Shown here piece after piece: positions 25,296-34,807 of a stretch of 45,458 nucleotides of DNA (its first letter is position 1; each line of letters begins with the position of its first letter). This DNA is from Nitratireductor aquibiodomus NL21 = JCM 21793 (GTDB lineage: Bacteria > Pseudomonadota > Alphaproteobacteria > Rhizobiales > Rhizobiaceae). The DNA is taken from contig NZ_BAMP01000029.1 in NCBI RefSeq assembly GCF_000615975.1, positions 1 through 45,458 of the forward strand, given 5' to 3'. Under the pieces are notes generated by a model, which saw only the letters and a program-made list of their open reading frames with translations, was not told the DNA's origin and ran no database searches. Position numbers and translations under genes: made by a program.

Positions 25296-26974
25296 ATGGT
25301 CGAAGTGAAATCCGACATCGAGATCGCCCGCGCGGCGAAGAAGAAGCCCATTCAGGAGATTGGCGCGCGGCTCGATATTCCGAGCGAACACCTTCTTCCC
25401 TACGGCCACGACAAGGCAAAGGTCTCCGCCGAGTTCATTGCCGAGACCCGCAAAAACAAGGATGGGAAGCTGATCCTTGTCACGGCGATCAACCCGACGC
25501 CGGCAGGTGAAGGCAAGACTACGACAACCGTAGGCTTGGGCGATGGTCTGAACCGCATCGGCAAGAAGGCGGCGATCTGCATCCGCGAGGCCTCGCTCGG
25601 CCCGTGCTTCGGCGTGAAGGGTGGGGCAGCCGGCGGCGGCTATGCCCAGGTGGTTCCGATGGAGGACATGAACCTCCACTTCACCGGCGATTTCCACGCC
25701 ATCACCTCGGCCCACAACCTGCTTTCCGCACTGATCGACAACCACATCTACTGGGGCAATGCGCAGGAGATTGACATTCGCCGCGTGGCGTGGCGGCGCG
25801 TGATGGACATGAACGATCGGGCGTTGCGCGAGATCGTCTGTTCGCTGGGCGGCGTGGCCAACGGTTTTCCGCGCGAGGCCGGTTTCGACATCACGGTGGC
25901 GTCCGAGGTCATGGCCATTCTGTGCCTTTCGACTGATCTGAAAGACCTCGAAAAGCGTCTCGGCGATATCATCATTGGATATCGCCGCGACAAGAGCCCG
26001 GTCTTTGCCCGCGACATCAAGGCCGATGGTGCGATGACCGTGCTCCTCAAGGACGCGCTTCAGCCAATCTGGTGCAGACGCTGGAAAACAATCCGGCTTT
26101 CGTGCATGGCGGCCCCTTCGCCAACATCGCCCATGGCTGCAACTCGGTGATGGCCACTTCCACGGCGCTGAAGATCGCCGACTATGTGGTGACGGAGGCT
26201 GGGTTCGGTGCCGATCTCGGTGCGGAAAAATTCTTCGACATCAAATGCCGCAAGGCAGGCCTCAAGCCTGCCGCCGCCGTGATTGTGGCGACCGTGCGGG
26301 CGCTCAAGATGAATGGCGGCGTCAAGAAGGAAGACCTGGGCACCGAGGACGTCGCATCCGTCAAGGCAGGCTGCGTCAATCTTGGCCGCCACATCGAAAA
26401 CGTGAAGCAGTTCGGGGTGCCGGCCATCGTCGCGATCAACCACTTCCATTCGGACACGGATGCCGAGATTGAGGCGGTTAAGGCGTATGTGGCCGAGCAG
26501 GGGGAGGAGGCCGTTTTGTGCCGCCACTGGGCTGAGGGCTCTTCCGGTATCGAAGAACTGGCACACAAGGTGGTAGCGCTGGCCGAAAGCGGCGTCTCCC
26601 AGTTCGCACCACTCTATCCCGATGACATGCCGCTTTTCGACAAGATCGACACGGTGGTGAAGCGCATCTATCGCGGCTCGGAGGCAATCGCAGACAAATC
26701 CGTGCGCAATCAGCTGAAGCAGTGGGAAGAGCAGGGATACGGCCATCTGCCGGTCTGCATGGCCAAGACGCAGTATTCCTTCTCCACCGATCCAAATCTG
26801 CGAGGCGCGCCGACCGGGCATGTGGTGCCGATCCGTGAGGTGCGTCTGTCCGCCGGCGCAGGCTTCGTGGTGGCGATCTGCGGTGAGATCATGACCATGC
26901 CGGGCTTGCCGCGCGTGCCTTCGTCCGAGCATATTTTTCTCAATGAAAACGGCCTGATCGAGGGGCTTTCCTGA
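25296..26974 (+). CDS. fhs: Formate-tetrahydrofolate ligase, frameshifted near 26066
   Basis: ATP-dependent synthesis of 10-formyl-THF from formate. The corrected length of 559 residues matches the family. P-loop [11 protein letters not shown] near residue 68, then [11 protein letters not shown] and [14 protein letters not shown] are family hallmarks. The first frame is correct through L-K-D-A-L-Q-P, then goes wrong. The right continuation [16 protein letters not shown] is in the next frame, so one base is missing just after 26065. ATG 25296 ([14 protein letters not shown]) is the conserved start. Confidence 0.93.
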
Positions 26975-27009
26975 TAAGTTGAGTCTGGCAGGAAAACGCG
27001 CGCATCTTT

Positions 27010-28560
27010 TTAGCCGTCGTCCTGCTGCGGCACGCGCCGCAGAACGCGGAACGCCAGAACCGCCAGTCCAAGAACAAGCGCCAGGCCAACGATCGCGCTC
27101 AGAGAAAGGCTTGTCACGAAAGCCTCCCGGCTGGCGGTGATGAGCGCGTTGGCTGCGGTGGCGTCGAGCTGTTCGGCTGCGGTCACGGCGTTGCCGAGCG
27201 ATTCCATCGCGCCCGTGGCCGGGTCGAGGTCATTGGTGCCGGGCAACGCCGCGGCGACGGAATTGCGATAGGTGGCGCTTGCGAGGCTGCCGATCACGGC
27301 GAGGCCAAGAGCCATGCCGAACTCGCCGCTCATTTCCGACAGGCCGGAGGCCTCTCCCGCGCGCTCTTCGGGTGCCGCGCTGACGATGATGTTAACGATG
27401 AGCGCCATGGTCGCGCTGCTGCCGATGGTGATGAGGGCGAGCCCGCCCAGCACGGCGCGCAACGTGCCTTCGGCTGGTGCAAGGGTGAGCAATGCGAAAC
27501 CCGCCGCCGCGACGAGCATCAAGAGCCCGGTCACACTGCCGGGATGCAGAATGCGGGTTGCTACGGGCGCAAGAAGCGCGCCGGCGATGCCGGCCAGCAT
27601 GGGCGGCAGCATGGCAAGACCGGCCTCAAGCGGGGACAGGCCGGCAACCAGTTGCAGATACTGGGTCGACAGGAAATAGGGTGTCGCCACGGCGAAAATG
27701 GTCAGGAACTGGGTGGCGAGCCCGGCGGTGAACCGCGTGTTGCGAAAAAGGGAAAGGTCGAGCATCGGGTCCGCGAGCCGTGTCTGGCGTCTCAGGAACA
27801 CGATGCCGAAACCAAACCCGGCAGAGAGTGCCAGAAGGGCTTTGAGGTCCAGCGTTTCGGAGGCGATGTGCTTTATGCCGTATACGGCGGTCAGCACCGC
27901 CGACAGGAACAGGGCCGCGCTTGCAAGATCGAGCCGCCCGCCGCCCGTGCGTGCGCTTTCGGGCAGAACCAGTGGTCCGACGGCCAGAAGAACCAGCATG
28001 AGAGGCACGTTGAGCAGAAACACCGAACCCCACCAGAAATATTCGAGCAGCGCGCCACCTATGATGGGACCGATCGTCGTTCCCGCCATGAACATGCAGG
28101 ACCACACGGCGATTGCAATGCCACGCTGCCGGTTGTCGCGGAACATGTCGGTCAGGAGAGCGAGGGTGGAGGGCATGAGTGCGGCCGCCGATATGCCAAG
28201 AAACGCGCGTGCGGCAATCAGCAGTGCGGCGCTGTTTGCGAAGGCTGCGAAGGCAGAGGCCGCGCCGAAGAACACCGCACCCGCCAGAAGCAGACGCCGG
28301 CGGCCGATCCGGTCGCCCAGCGTGCCCATCACCACCAGACAGCCCGCGATCATGAAACCGTAGATATCGATGATCCAGAGAAGCTGTGCGCTGCTCGGAC
28401 GCAGCGCTGCCGTCAGATGCGGCACGGCAAGATGCAGAACCGTCATGTCGATGGCGACGAGAAATGTCGGCAGGGCGAGGGTCGCAAGCCCGAGCCACTC
28501 CCGGAGGGTGGCTCGGGCCGCTGTGGTTGAGGCGCTGGCTCGTTGTGTTGCGGCGGTCAT
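27010..28560 (-). CDS. MFS drug exporter, 14-helix DHA2 family (SmvA/QacA-like)
   Basis: 516 residues with 14 predicted helices. MFS motifs: D-I-Y-G-F-M-I-A-G and G-D-R-I-G-R-R-R (motif A), and a motif-C-like G-T-T-I-G-P-I-I-G-G-A-L-L-E-Y-F-W-W-G. The sequence resembles SmvA/QacA efflux pumps for lipophilic cations. It is divergent from soxR, and the SoxR box is placed over its promoter (-35 TTTACT, 19-bp spacer, -10 TAGAAA on the minus strand), so it is the likely SoxR-induced gene, exporting redox-cycling compounds. Confidence 0.87.
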   Translation of the reverse strand: MTAATQRASASTTAARATLREWLGLATLALPTFLVAIDMTVLHLAVPHLTAALRPSSAQLLWIIDIYGFMIAGCLVVMGTLGDRIGRRRLLLAGAVFFGAASAFAAFANSAALLIAARAFLGISAAALMPSTLALLTDMFRDNRQRGIAIAVWSCMFMAGTTIGPIIGGALLEYFWWGSVFLLNVPLMLVLLAVGPLVLPESARTGGGRLDLASAALFLSAVLTAVYGIKHIASETLDLKALLALSAGFGFGIVFLRRQTRLADPMLDLSLFRNTRFTAGLATQFLTIFAVATPYFLSTQYLQLVAGLSPLEAGLAMLPPMLAGIAGALLAPVATRILHPGSVTGLLMLVAAAGFALLTLAPAEGTLRAVLGGLALITIGSSATMALIVNIIVSAAPEERAGEASGLSEMSGEFGMALGLAVIGSLASATYRNSVAAALPGTNDLDPATGAMESLGNAVTAAEQLDATAANALITASREAFVTSLSLSAIVGLALVLGLAVLAFRVLRRVPQQDDG

Positions 28561-28639
28561 GAAGCTCCCTGAAGAGTTCCGGTAGACATGTTCTGCCGGA
28601 ATTCATCCGCATTGGGCACGATCCGACACATGCCGGGCC

Positions 28640-28670
28640 TTTCTAAAAGCTCAAGTTAACTTGAAGTAAA
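28640..28670 (-). promoter_or_regulatory. SoxR box within a 19-bp-spacer promoter of the MFS gene
   Basis: The perfect palindrome TCAAGTTAACTTGA (28651-28664) with its flanks closely matches the SoxR consensus CCTCAAGTTAACTTGAGG. On the minus strand TTTACT (28670-28665) and TAGAAA (28645-28640) flank it as -35 and -10 with a 19-bp spacer, the over-long spacing typical of MerR-family activated promoters. The orientation points to the MFS exporter, 80 bp away. Confidence 0.85.
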
Positions 28671-28716
28671 GCCCCTTCTGTGAGATTCTCGGCGCCGCTG
28701 AAAAGGGAGGCTGCCA

Positions 28717-29151
28717 TTGCTCACCATAAATCAGGTTTCGCGGCGCAGCGGCGTTGCCGCCTCCGCCCTGCGCTACTATGAGGAGCGGGGATTGATCACT
28801 TCCGAGCGCGCCGGCTCGGGCCATCGCCGCTACCAGCGCGCCGTGCTGCGTCGCGTGGCCTTCATCGTTTTCGCCCAGCGGGTGGGGCTGTCGCTTGATG
28901 AGATCAAGGCGGAACTCGACAAGCTGCCAACCGACCACGTGCCCAGGGGCGATGACTGGGCACGCCTTTCAGAAAACTGGACGAAGCGCATAGACGAACG
29001 GATCGCGGAAATGGAGCGGCTCAAGCGTGGCCTCACCGAATGCATATCCTGCGGCTGCCTGTCGCTTGAAACCTGCGCGCTAACGAACCCGGCCGACCGG
29101 GCAGGGCGAATGGGGCCGGGTCCGCGATACTGGGTGGGCGGCAGGGCGTGA
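28717..29151 (+). CDS. soxR: Redox-sensing regulator SoxR (MerR family)
   Basis: 144 residues: MerR helix-turn-helix (S-G-V-A-A-S-A-L-R-Y-Y-E, about 11-22), dimerisation helix, then the SoxR [2Fe-2S] motif with Cys109, Cys112, Cys114 and Cys120 (C-I-S-C-G-C-L-S-L-E-T-C). Oxidation or nitrosation of the cluster turns on target promoters. Start is TTG 28717 with GGGAGG 7 nt upstream. No soxS is seen, as usual outside enterics; the target is the divergent exporter. Confidence 0.94.
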   Translation: MLTINQVSRRSGVAASALRYYEERGLITSERAGSGHRRYQRAVLRRVAFIVFAQRVGLSLDEIKAELDKLPTDHVPRGDDWARLSENWTKRIDERIAEMERLKRGLTECISCGCLSLETCALTNPADRAGRMGPGPRYWVGGRA

Positions 29152-29172
29152 TGCCGCTTGCCCACCGGTTGT

Positions 29173-29712
29173 TCAGGCCGCACTCGGTCCGGGGTCGTCA
29201 TCGCCTCCGGAGATGATGGGCACACCGCGCGGTGGTGTGCTGGCGTCCGCATTGTGGACGAGGCGCAGCGCGGGGCGTGCTGTCGCGCGCATTTTTCTGC
29301 GTGCGGCTTCGGGCTGGTAAAGCACTGCTTCGAGCACAACACGCTCGGCCGCGGCTGTGCCGTCTCGCGGCAGGACGATCGTCTCGCCGGCGGCGAGCCC
29401 CAGAAGCGCAAGCCCGCGCAATGTCGTCAGCGGCAATGTCAGGCCGACGAAACCCTGCAGCTCGTCATGGCTGATGATGCGTGTCTGTGGTTGTTCGTCG
29501 CCGATGCGAAAACGCACACGGCTGTTCAGTGTGGTGACGTGTGCCGGCATGTCTTCCCGGAAGATGACTGTAGCCGCGTCAAGTTTCGCGCGCAAAAGCG
29601 CGGCATAGGTTTCACTGAACCTGTGCCTGCGCTCCTGCAGGAATTCGAGGATGGTGAAGTCCTTGGTGGTGAGAATGCATCCCTGTCCGGTCCACACGGC
29701 AATCTCCTGCAC
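29173..29712 (-). CDS. Rnk-like GreA/GreB C-terminal domain protein
   Basis: 179 residues. The central part matches the GreA/GreB C-terminal FKBP-like domain as found in Rnk (V-T-T-L-N-S-R-V-R-F-R-I-G-D, then L-T-L-P-L-T-T-L-R-G-L-A-L-L-G-L-A-A-G-E). The N-terminal helix region (T-K-D-F-T-I-L-E-F-L-Q-E-R) replaces Rnk's. A proline/glycine-rich tail after residue 150 is unusual. Rnk binds RNA polymerase near the secondary channel in E. coli. It is the second of two related genes in tandem. Confidence 0.75.
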   Translation of the reverse strand: MQEIAVWTGQGCILTTKDFTILEFLQERRHRFSETYAALLRAKLDAATVIFREDMPAHVTTLNSRVRFRIGDEQPQTRIISHDELQGFVGLTLPLTTLRGLALLGLAAGETIVLPRDGTAAAERVVLEAVLYQPEAARRKMRATARPALRLVHNADASTPPRGVPIISGGDDDPGPSAA

Positions 29713-29902
29713 GATCTCCAGCGCGGTTCCGGCGTCCTGGGACGGGAACCGCGAACAGACAAATCCGCGCGGCCTTGCGTCGGCAGCGCAGTTTGAACAT
29801 CGGTCGTCCGGCCCCTGCGCCCAGGAATGACGCAGGGGCTAGGCTCCCGTCAGGAGATGTCCCGTGAAAAAGCGGAGATGCGGGCTGGACATGATGGCAG
29901 GC

Positions 29903-30320
29903 TCAGGCGGCGTTCTCTTCCTGGGTTACGCGCACCACGGTCAGCCTGTGGGTCTGGCCCGTGCGTGCGGTCCAGTCGATCGACTGGCCTTCCTTCAACC
30001 GATCAGGCTGTGCCCACCGGGGTTGTGATGGAAATGCGTCCCTTTTCAATGTCCGCGTCGCCCGGATAGACGAGCGTGACTGTCTTCTCGGGACCTTCGT
30101 CTGCCGTGTAGACAACGGTCGAGCCCATGCGCACGATGGTTGTGGCAAGCGAACCGTCGCGCACCACGCGTGCCCGGTCGAGTTCGGCCATCATGGTTTC
30201 CGAGGCTTCGGGATTGCGGTCTTCCAGCGCCTCGGCCAGGCCGGTCAGGCGTTCATAATCGGTTTCGGAAATCGTGATGCTCGGCTTGCGCCCTGTCTTC
30301 TGCTGCATTGGCTTGTCCAT
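29903..30320 (-). CDS. rnk: Nucleoside diphosphate kinase regulator Rnk, frameshifted near 29998-30006
   Basis: About 139 residues after correction. The N-terminal coiled part has K-P-S-I-T-I-S-E-T-D-Y-E-R-L. The GreA/B-like domain follows with V-R-M-G-S-T-V-V-Y and T-L-V-Y-P-G-D-A-D. The frame stops after T-P-V-G-T-A at 30003, but the expected L-I-G-L-K-E-G-Q-S-I-D-W follows in another frame to TGA 29903. Two missing bases (one C near 30005, one T near 29998) restore T-P-V-G-T-A-L-I-G-L-K-E-G-Q, matching Rnk. The start is uncertain: ATG 30320 or 30308. Neither has a strong ribosome site. Confidence 0.75.
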
Positions 30321-30760
30321 GCGTGTCATGCGGGCATGCGTTCGGTTCATGCCGCGAGGCTTCGATTGTCGTAGAAAGTCTTGGTGATGCGCCCTGGAAC
30401 CGTTTCCGCCGCTCGATTTAATCGTCTCGATCAACCGGCGGAAGAGCGCCCCTCGGTTCGGAGGCGCACAGCACCGAACCGGGGGTCAATATCCCGCAAT
30501 GGGACATACCCGGAAGAGAACGGAAATGTGTTTTCGGTTCGTGCTCATTTCATAAACGTGGTGCGCGGATGCGGCGATGTCAAGGCGGTAGCCGTAAATG
30601 GGGGCCATAGAGAGGTGAGCTGTGATCCGGTGAATTGCGCGCCTTCGTTGTGCACGCGAAAGCCCTGGGACTTTCGTGACTGCATCTTATTTAAGCGGCA
30701 ATCATGGTGTTCGCATCCCTCGTGCTGCAGAATCAATCGGTCAGGAGGGGGAATTCGAGA
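30321..30760. other. Region between rnk and the PAP2 gene
   Basis: About 440 bp without a convincing gene. One palindrome, CGAAAG (30657-30662) with CTTTCG (30671-30676), also pairs CCC with GGG in its loop. It precedes the PAP2 gene by about 85 bp and may be an operator or a stem-loop at the start of the transcript. Nothing else is supportable. Confidence 0.35.
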
Positions 30761-31663
30761 ATGTGGGCTCAGGAAAACGGTTTCGTTCGGCAGATAGCGC
30801 GGCACCGCAGGGCGCTGGCGCCCGTGCTTCTCCTTCTGGTTCTGACGCTTGGTTCGTTCGTATTCCTGGCGATAGCCGATGAAGTCGCGGAGGGAGAGAT
30901 CAAGGCGCTGGACGAACAGGTGCTTCTCGCCCTGCGCAATCCTCTGGACGCTTCGGATCCACTCGGGCCGCCATGGCTGGAGGAAGCCGCGCTGGAGATA
31001 ACCGCCATTGGCGGTTATCCGGTCATTGTTCTGTCTCTTCTGATGGTGACCGGCCTGCTCGTCGTGACACGGCGTTATGGCGCGGCCTTTTATGCGGTTC
31101 TGTCCGTCGGTTCCGGTGCGCTCGTCTCCTACATTCTGAAAAACCACTATGAGCGTCCGCGACCCGACATCGTCGAGCATCTGGACGTGATCCATACGGC
31201 GAGTTTTCCAAGTGGTCACGCCACCGTCACCACAGTCGCCTATCTGACGCTGGCGGCTCTTGTCGTGCGTTTCTTTCCGGACTGGCGCATCAGGCTCTAT
31301 GTGCTCGCCGTGGCGGTTTTCATATCGTTCACCGTGGGTGTCAGCCGCATCTATCTGGGTGTTCACTGGCCGAGCGATGTTGCCGCCGGTTGGGCGCTGG
31401 GCGCGGCGTGGGCAAGCTTCACATGGCTGTGCCTCAGCTCCATGCGCTCTATCGCGGCAGACGGCTGGCCGATGGTGCTGGAAAGCGGTTGCGTGAAAGC
31501 TCCGTCGAGGCTATGGAGAAACCATGACGACGATTTCTTGCGCAAAACTCTGGTGGTGGGTCCGTTAACAGCGGCCAACCGTGCAGTGTGCGCGCAGAAA
31601 AGACCATGGCCGCAGGTGAAAACCGGGCGGCCATTTTTGTCTGCGCTTCCCGGCGATGCCTGA
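30761..31663 (+). CDS. PAP2-family membrane phosphatase; C-terminus possibly frameshifted
   Basis: A lipid phosphatase-like integral membrane protein. The three catalytic motifs are present: K-N-H-Y-E-R-P-R-P, P-S-G-H and S-R-I-Y-L-G-V-H-W-P-S-D. Five or six helices can be counted. The likely substrate is a lipid phosphate or undecaprenyl pyrophosphate. Start ATG 30761 follows GGAGGGGG. The open frame runs to 31663 through the trp leader, giving a low-complexity tail. One missing base near 31430-31440 would instead end the protein at TGA 31527, overlapping the trpL start as ATGA and giving 255 residues, a more usual length. Given the other frameshifts, the shorter form is plausible. Confidence 0.78.
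   Translation: MWAQENGFVRQIARHRRALAPVLLLLVLTLGSFVFLAIADEVAEGEIKALDEQVLLALRNPLDASDPLGPPWLEEAALEITAIGGYPVIVLSLLMVTGLLVVTRRYGAAFYAVLSVGSGALVSYILKNHYERPRPDIVEHLDVIHTASFPSGHATVTTVAYLTLAALVVRFFPDWRIRLYVLAVAVFISFTVGVSRIYLGVHWPSDVAAGWALGAAWASFTWLCLSSMRSIAADGWPMVLESGCVKAPSRLWRNHDDDFLRKTLVVGPLTAANRAVCAQKRPWPQVKTGRPFLSALPGDA
31524..31568 (+). CDS. trpL: trp leader peptide TrpL (MTTISCAKLWWWVR)
   Basis: A 14-residue ORF with three tandem Trp codons (TGG at 31551, 31554 and 31557), preceded by GGAGA 5 nt before ATG. Rhizobial trpE(G) genes carry the same kind of leader with W-W-W. It is followed by a hairpin set that forms an attenuator before trpE(G). Stalling at the Trp codons when Trp-tRNA is low should favour the antiterminator. 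Confidence 0.93.
   Translation: MTTISCAKLWWWVR
31571..31638 (+). terminator. trp attenuator: antiterminator and terminator arms
   Basis: Terminator: ATGGCCGC (31606-31613) with GCGGCCAT (31627-31634), an 8-bp perfect stem, then TTTT. Antiterminator: GCGGCCA (31571-31577), 2 nt after the trpL stop, is identical to the terminator's 3' arm and can pair with TGGCCGC (31607-31613). The arms are mutually exclusive, as in ribosome-controlled attenuation. It lies 40 bp before trpE(G). Confidence 0.9.
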
Positions 31664-31678
31664 AAAAGGGAGCATGAA

Positions 31679-33867
31679 ATGAGCCTGGAAGTTCTGGATA
31701 ACGGCGCCGAGCGATTTAAAACGGCAGGCGGCGTGACCATCACGCGGACCCGTGTGGAAACCGCCTATGAAGGTGCCATCGACACCTATATCGATGCGCT
31801 GGACGAGCGCCGCGGCGCGGTCTTTTCTTCCAATTACGAATATCCCGGTCGTTACACCCGCTGGGACACGGCGATCATCGATCCGCCGCTGGTGATCTCG
31901 GCGCGCGGCCGTGACATGAAGATCGAGGCGTTGAATGATCGGGGCAGGGCGCTTCTGCGCATCCTTGCCGACCGGGTTGCCGGGCTCGAGGCTGTCACAG
32001 TGACGGAGCGAGACGACGCACTGCTCGCGCTGGTCGTCGCAGAGCCCGAACGGGTTTTCTCCGAGGAAGAGCGTTCCCGCGTGCCGACGGTCTTCACCGT
32101 GCTGCGTGCCATAACCGACCTCTTTCATACCGATCACGATGCCAATCTGGGGCTCTATGGTGCGTTCGGTTACGATCTTGCTTTCCAGTTCGATCCGATC
32201 AGACAAAGTCTCAAGCGCCCTGAAAGCCAGCGCGACCTCGTGCTTTATCTGCCGGACGAGATCCTCGTGGTCGACCATCACGCTGCAAAGGCCTGGCACG
32301 ACCGCTACGATTATGCGGCGGAGGACGCTTCGACGACAGGCCTTCCACGCGATGGCGCAACGGCGCCTTTCAAGACGGCCGATCATGTGCCGCCGCGCGG
32401 CGATCACGAGCCGGCGAGTATGCGCGCCTTGTCGAAAAGGCCAAGGAGAGCTTCCATCGTGGGGACCTGTTCGAAGTGGTGCCCGGGCAGATGTTCATGG
32501 AGCGGGCCGAGCGGCGTCCGTCGCAGATTTCGCGGCGCCTGAAAGAGATTAACCCGTCGCCCTATTCCTTCTTCATCAATCTGGGTGAACAGGAATATCT
32601 TGTCGGTGCATCGCCGGAGATGTTCGTGCGGGTCAATGGCCGGCGCGTCGAGACCTGTCCGATCTCCGGTACCATCAAGCGGGGCGACGACGCCATTGCC
32701 GATGCCGAGCAGATCATCAAGCTCCTGAACTCCAAGAAAGACGAGTCCGAACTGACCATGTGTTCGGATGTCGACCGCAACGACAAGAGCCGTGTGTGCG
32801 AGCCGGGTTCCGTGCGGGTGATCGGGCGCCGCCAGATCGAGATGTATTCGCGTCTCATCCACACCGTCGATCACATCGAGGGACGGCTGCGCGAGGGCAT
32901 GGATGCGTTCGATGCGTTTCTGAGCCACGCCTGGGCCGTCACCGTGACCGGCGCGCCGAAACTCTGGGCCATGCGTTTCATCGAGGAAAACGAGAAGAGC
33001 CCGCGCGCCTGGTATGGCGGCGCCATCGGCATGGTGCATTTCAATGGCGACATGAACACCGGCCTGACGCTGCGCACCATCCGCATCAAGGATGGTGTGG
33101 CGGAGGTGCGGGCAGGGGCGACGCTCCTGTTCGATTCCGATCCGCAGGAGGAAGAGGCCGAAACGGAGCTGAAGGCGTCGGCCATGCTGTCGGCGATCCG
33201 CGATGCCGGGAAAACGAACATGGAAAATGAAACGCGCGCCGGCGCCCGTGTCGGCGAGGGGGTGAAGATCCTGCTCGTGGATCACGAGGATTCCTTCGTA
33301 CACACGCTCGCCAACTATTTCCGCCAGACGGGCGCGGAGGTGGTGACGGTTCGTGCGCCGGTCGCAGACGAGGTGTTCGAGCGTGTGGCGCCGGACCTGG
33401 TTGTTCTGTCACCGGGACCGGGGCGGCCGGAAGATTTCGACTGCAAGACCACCATCGCCAAAAGCCGCCAGCGCAAACTGCCGATCTTCGGCGTGTGTCT
33501 TGGCCTGCAGGCGCTTGTCGAGGCTTATGGCGGTGAGTTGCGTCAGCTTGCCGAGCCCATGCATGGAAAGCCCTCGCGCATCCGTGCCAGCGGCAACAGC
33601 CTTGTGTTTTCAGGTCTCCCCTCCGAGGTGACCGTGGGGCGCTACCATTCCATCTTTGCCGATCCGGTGCGCATGCCGTTCGCCTTCATGGTGACGGCGG
33701 AGACCGAGGATGGTGTGGTCATGGGCATAGAACATGAGGATGAGCCGGTTGCGGCCGTGCAATTCCATCCCGAATCGATCATGACACTCGGACAGAATGC
33801 CGGCATGCGCATGATCGAGAATGTGGTGGCGCATCTGCCACGAAAGGCGCGTGTGAAAGCGGCCTGA
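31679..33867 (+). CDS. trpE: Fused anthranilate synthase TrpE(G), frameshifted near 32413
   Basis: A single polypeptide carrying the chorismate-binding subunit (about 1-510) and the glutamine amidotransferase (about 530-729), the fused form typical of Rhizobiales. TrpE motifs: [19 protein letters not shown] and [11 protein letters not shown]. The amidotransferase has nucleophile Cys in F-G-V-C-L-G-L-Q and His/Glu in F-H-P-E-S. It makes anthranilate from chorismate and Gln. The frame breaks at 32411-32414: one G missing from CCGGGCGAG. Corrected length 729, as in Sinorhizobium. AAAGGGAG precedes ATG 31679. Controlled by trpL attenuation. Confidence 0.95.
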
Positions 33868-33925
33868 CACATTGGCCATTTGGGTTCCCGCCGGGGTTGG
33901 GCGGGAGCGATGGAAAGGAACCGCC

Positions 33926-34807
33926 ATGCCATCCAATGGCAAGCTTCAGCGCATAGCGATGTGGTCCATCGTTGTTGCGCTGGGCATTTTCGCGCTCAAG
34001 CTTGCCGCGTGGTGGCTCACCGATTCCGTGGCGCTCTTTTCAGATGCGATGGAATCGGTGGTCAATGTCGTCGCCTCATGTGTGGCGTGGTATGCGCTGC
34101 GCATCGCCCACACGCCGGCCGACGACAATCACCCGTTCGGCCATCACAAGGCGGAATATTTTTCCGCCGTTCTGGAAGGCGTCCTCATCGTCGTCGCCGC
34201 GCTGCTGATCATCCATGAGTCATGGATGGTTCTTTTCGAGCCGCGCCCGCTCGACGCTCCGGTTGTCGGCCTCGTGATCAACGGGCTGGCCGCGGTCGGC
34301 AACGGCCTGTGGGCCTGGCTTCTCATTTCCACAGGGAGAAAGGCCCGCTCACCTGCCATGGTCGCCGACGGGAAGCACTTATGGACAGATGTCGTCACCT
34401 CTGCCGGTGTCATTTCCGGTCTCGTGCTTGCCGTGGCCACGGGCTGGTACTGGCTCGATCCGGTGATGGCGCTTGTGGTTGCGCTGAATATCCTGTGGCA
34501 CGGGTGGCATCTGGTGGGCGAGTCCGTACAGGGTCTCATGGATGTTTCGGTTGAACCCGAGGAGCTGGCCCGGATCGAGCGCGTGATCACCGACAATGAT
34601 GACGGAGCCCTCGAATTCCACGATCTCAAGACGCGTGAAGCGGGCAGGGCCCGCTTCATCGAGTTTCATCTCGTGGTCCCGTCCGACATGACGGTCGAGG
34701 CCGCACACCGCATCTGCGACCGCATCGAAGGGGCGCTCGAAAAGGCCCAGCCCGGTGCGGAAGTCACCATTCACGTGGAACCGGAGCACAAGGCGAAATT
34801 CTGCTGA
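33926..34807 (+). CDS. Cation diffusion facilitator (FieF/CzcD-like) transporter
   Basis: 293 residues: six helices and a C-terminal metal-binding domain. Metal-site residues are seen in L-F-S-D-A-M-E-S and in H-L-W-T-D-V (H-x-x-x-D). A His-rich loop H-P-F-G-H-H-K follows helix 2. It exports divalent metals such as Zn, Fe or Mn by proton antiport; the metal is not decidable. In helix 2 the second acidic residue of the usual D-x-x-x-D pair is shifted (D-A-M-E-S), as in a known subgroup. Start 33926 follows AAGGA. A hairpin TCCCGCC/GGCGGGA (33886-33906) lies between trpE and this gene. Confidence 0.87.
   Translation: MPSNGKLQRIAMWSIVVALGIFALKLAAWWLTDSVALFSDAMESVVNVVASCVAWYALRIAHTPADDNHPFGHHKAEYFSAVLEGVLIVVAALLIIHESWMVLFEPRPLDAPVVGLVINGLAAVGNGLWAWLLISTGRKARSPAMVADGKHLWTDVVTSAGVISGLVLAVATGWYWLDPVMALVVALNILWHGWHLVGESVQGLMDVSVEPEELARIERVITDNDDGALEFHDLKTREAGRARFIEFHLVVPSDMTVEAAHRICDRIEGALEKAQPGAEVTIHVEPEHKAKFC

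Noticed and set aside
26060-26932. 290-codon minus-strand frame opposite fhs
   Set aside because: Antisense shadow; His/Asp/Arg-rich without motifs.
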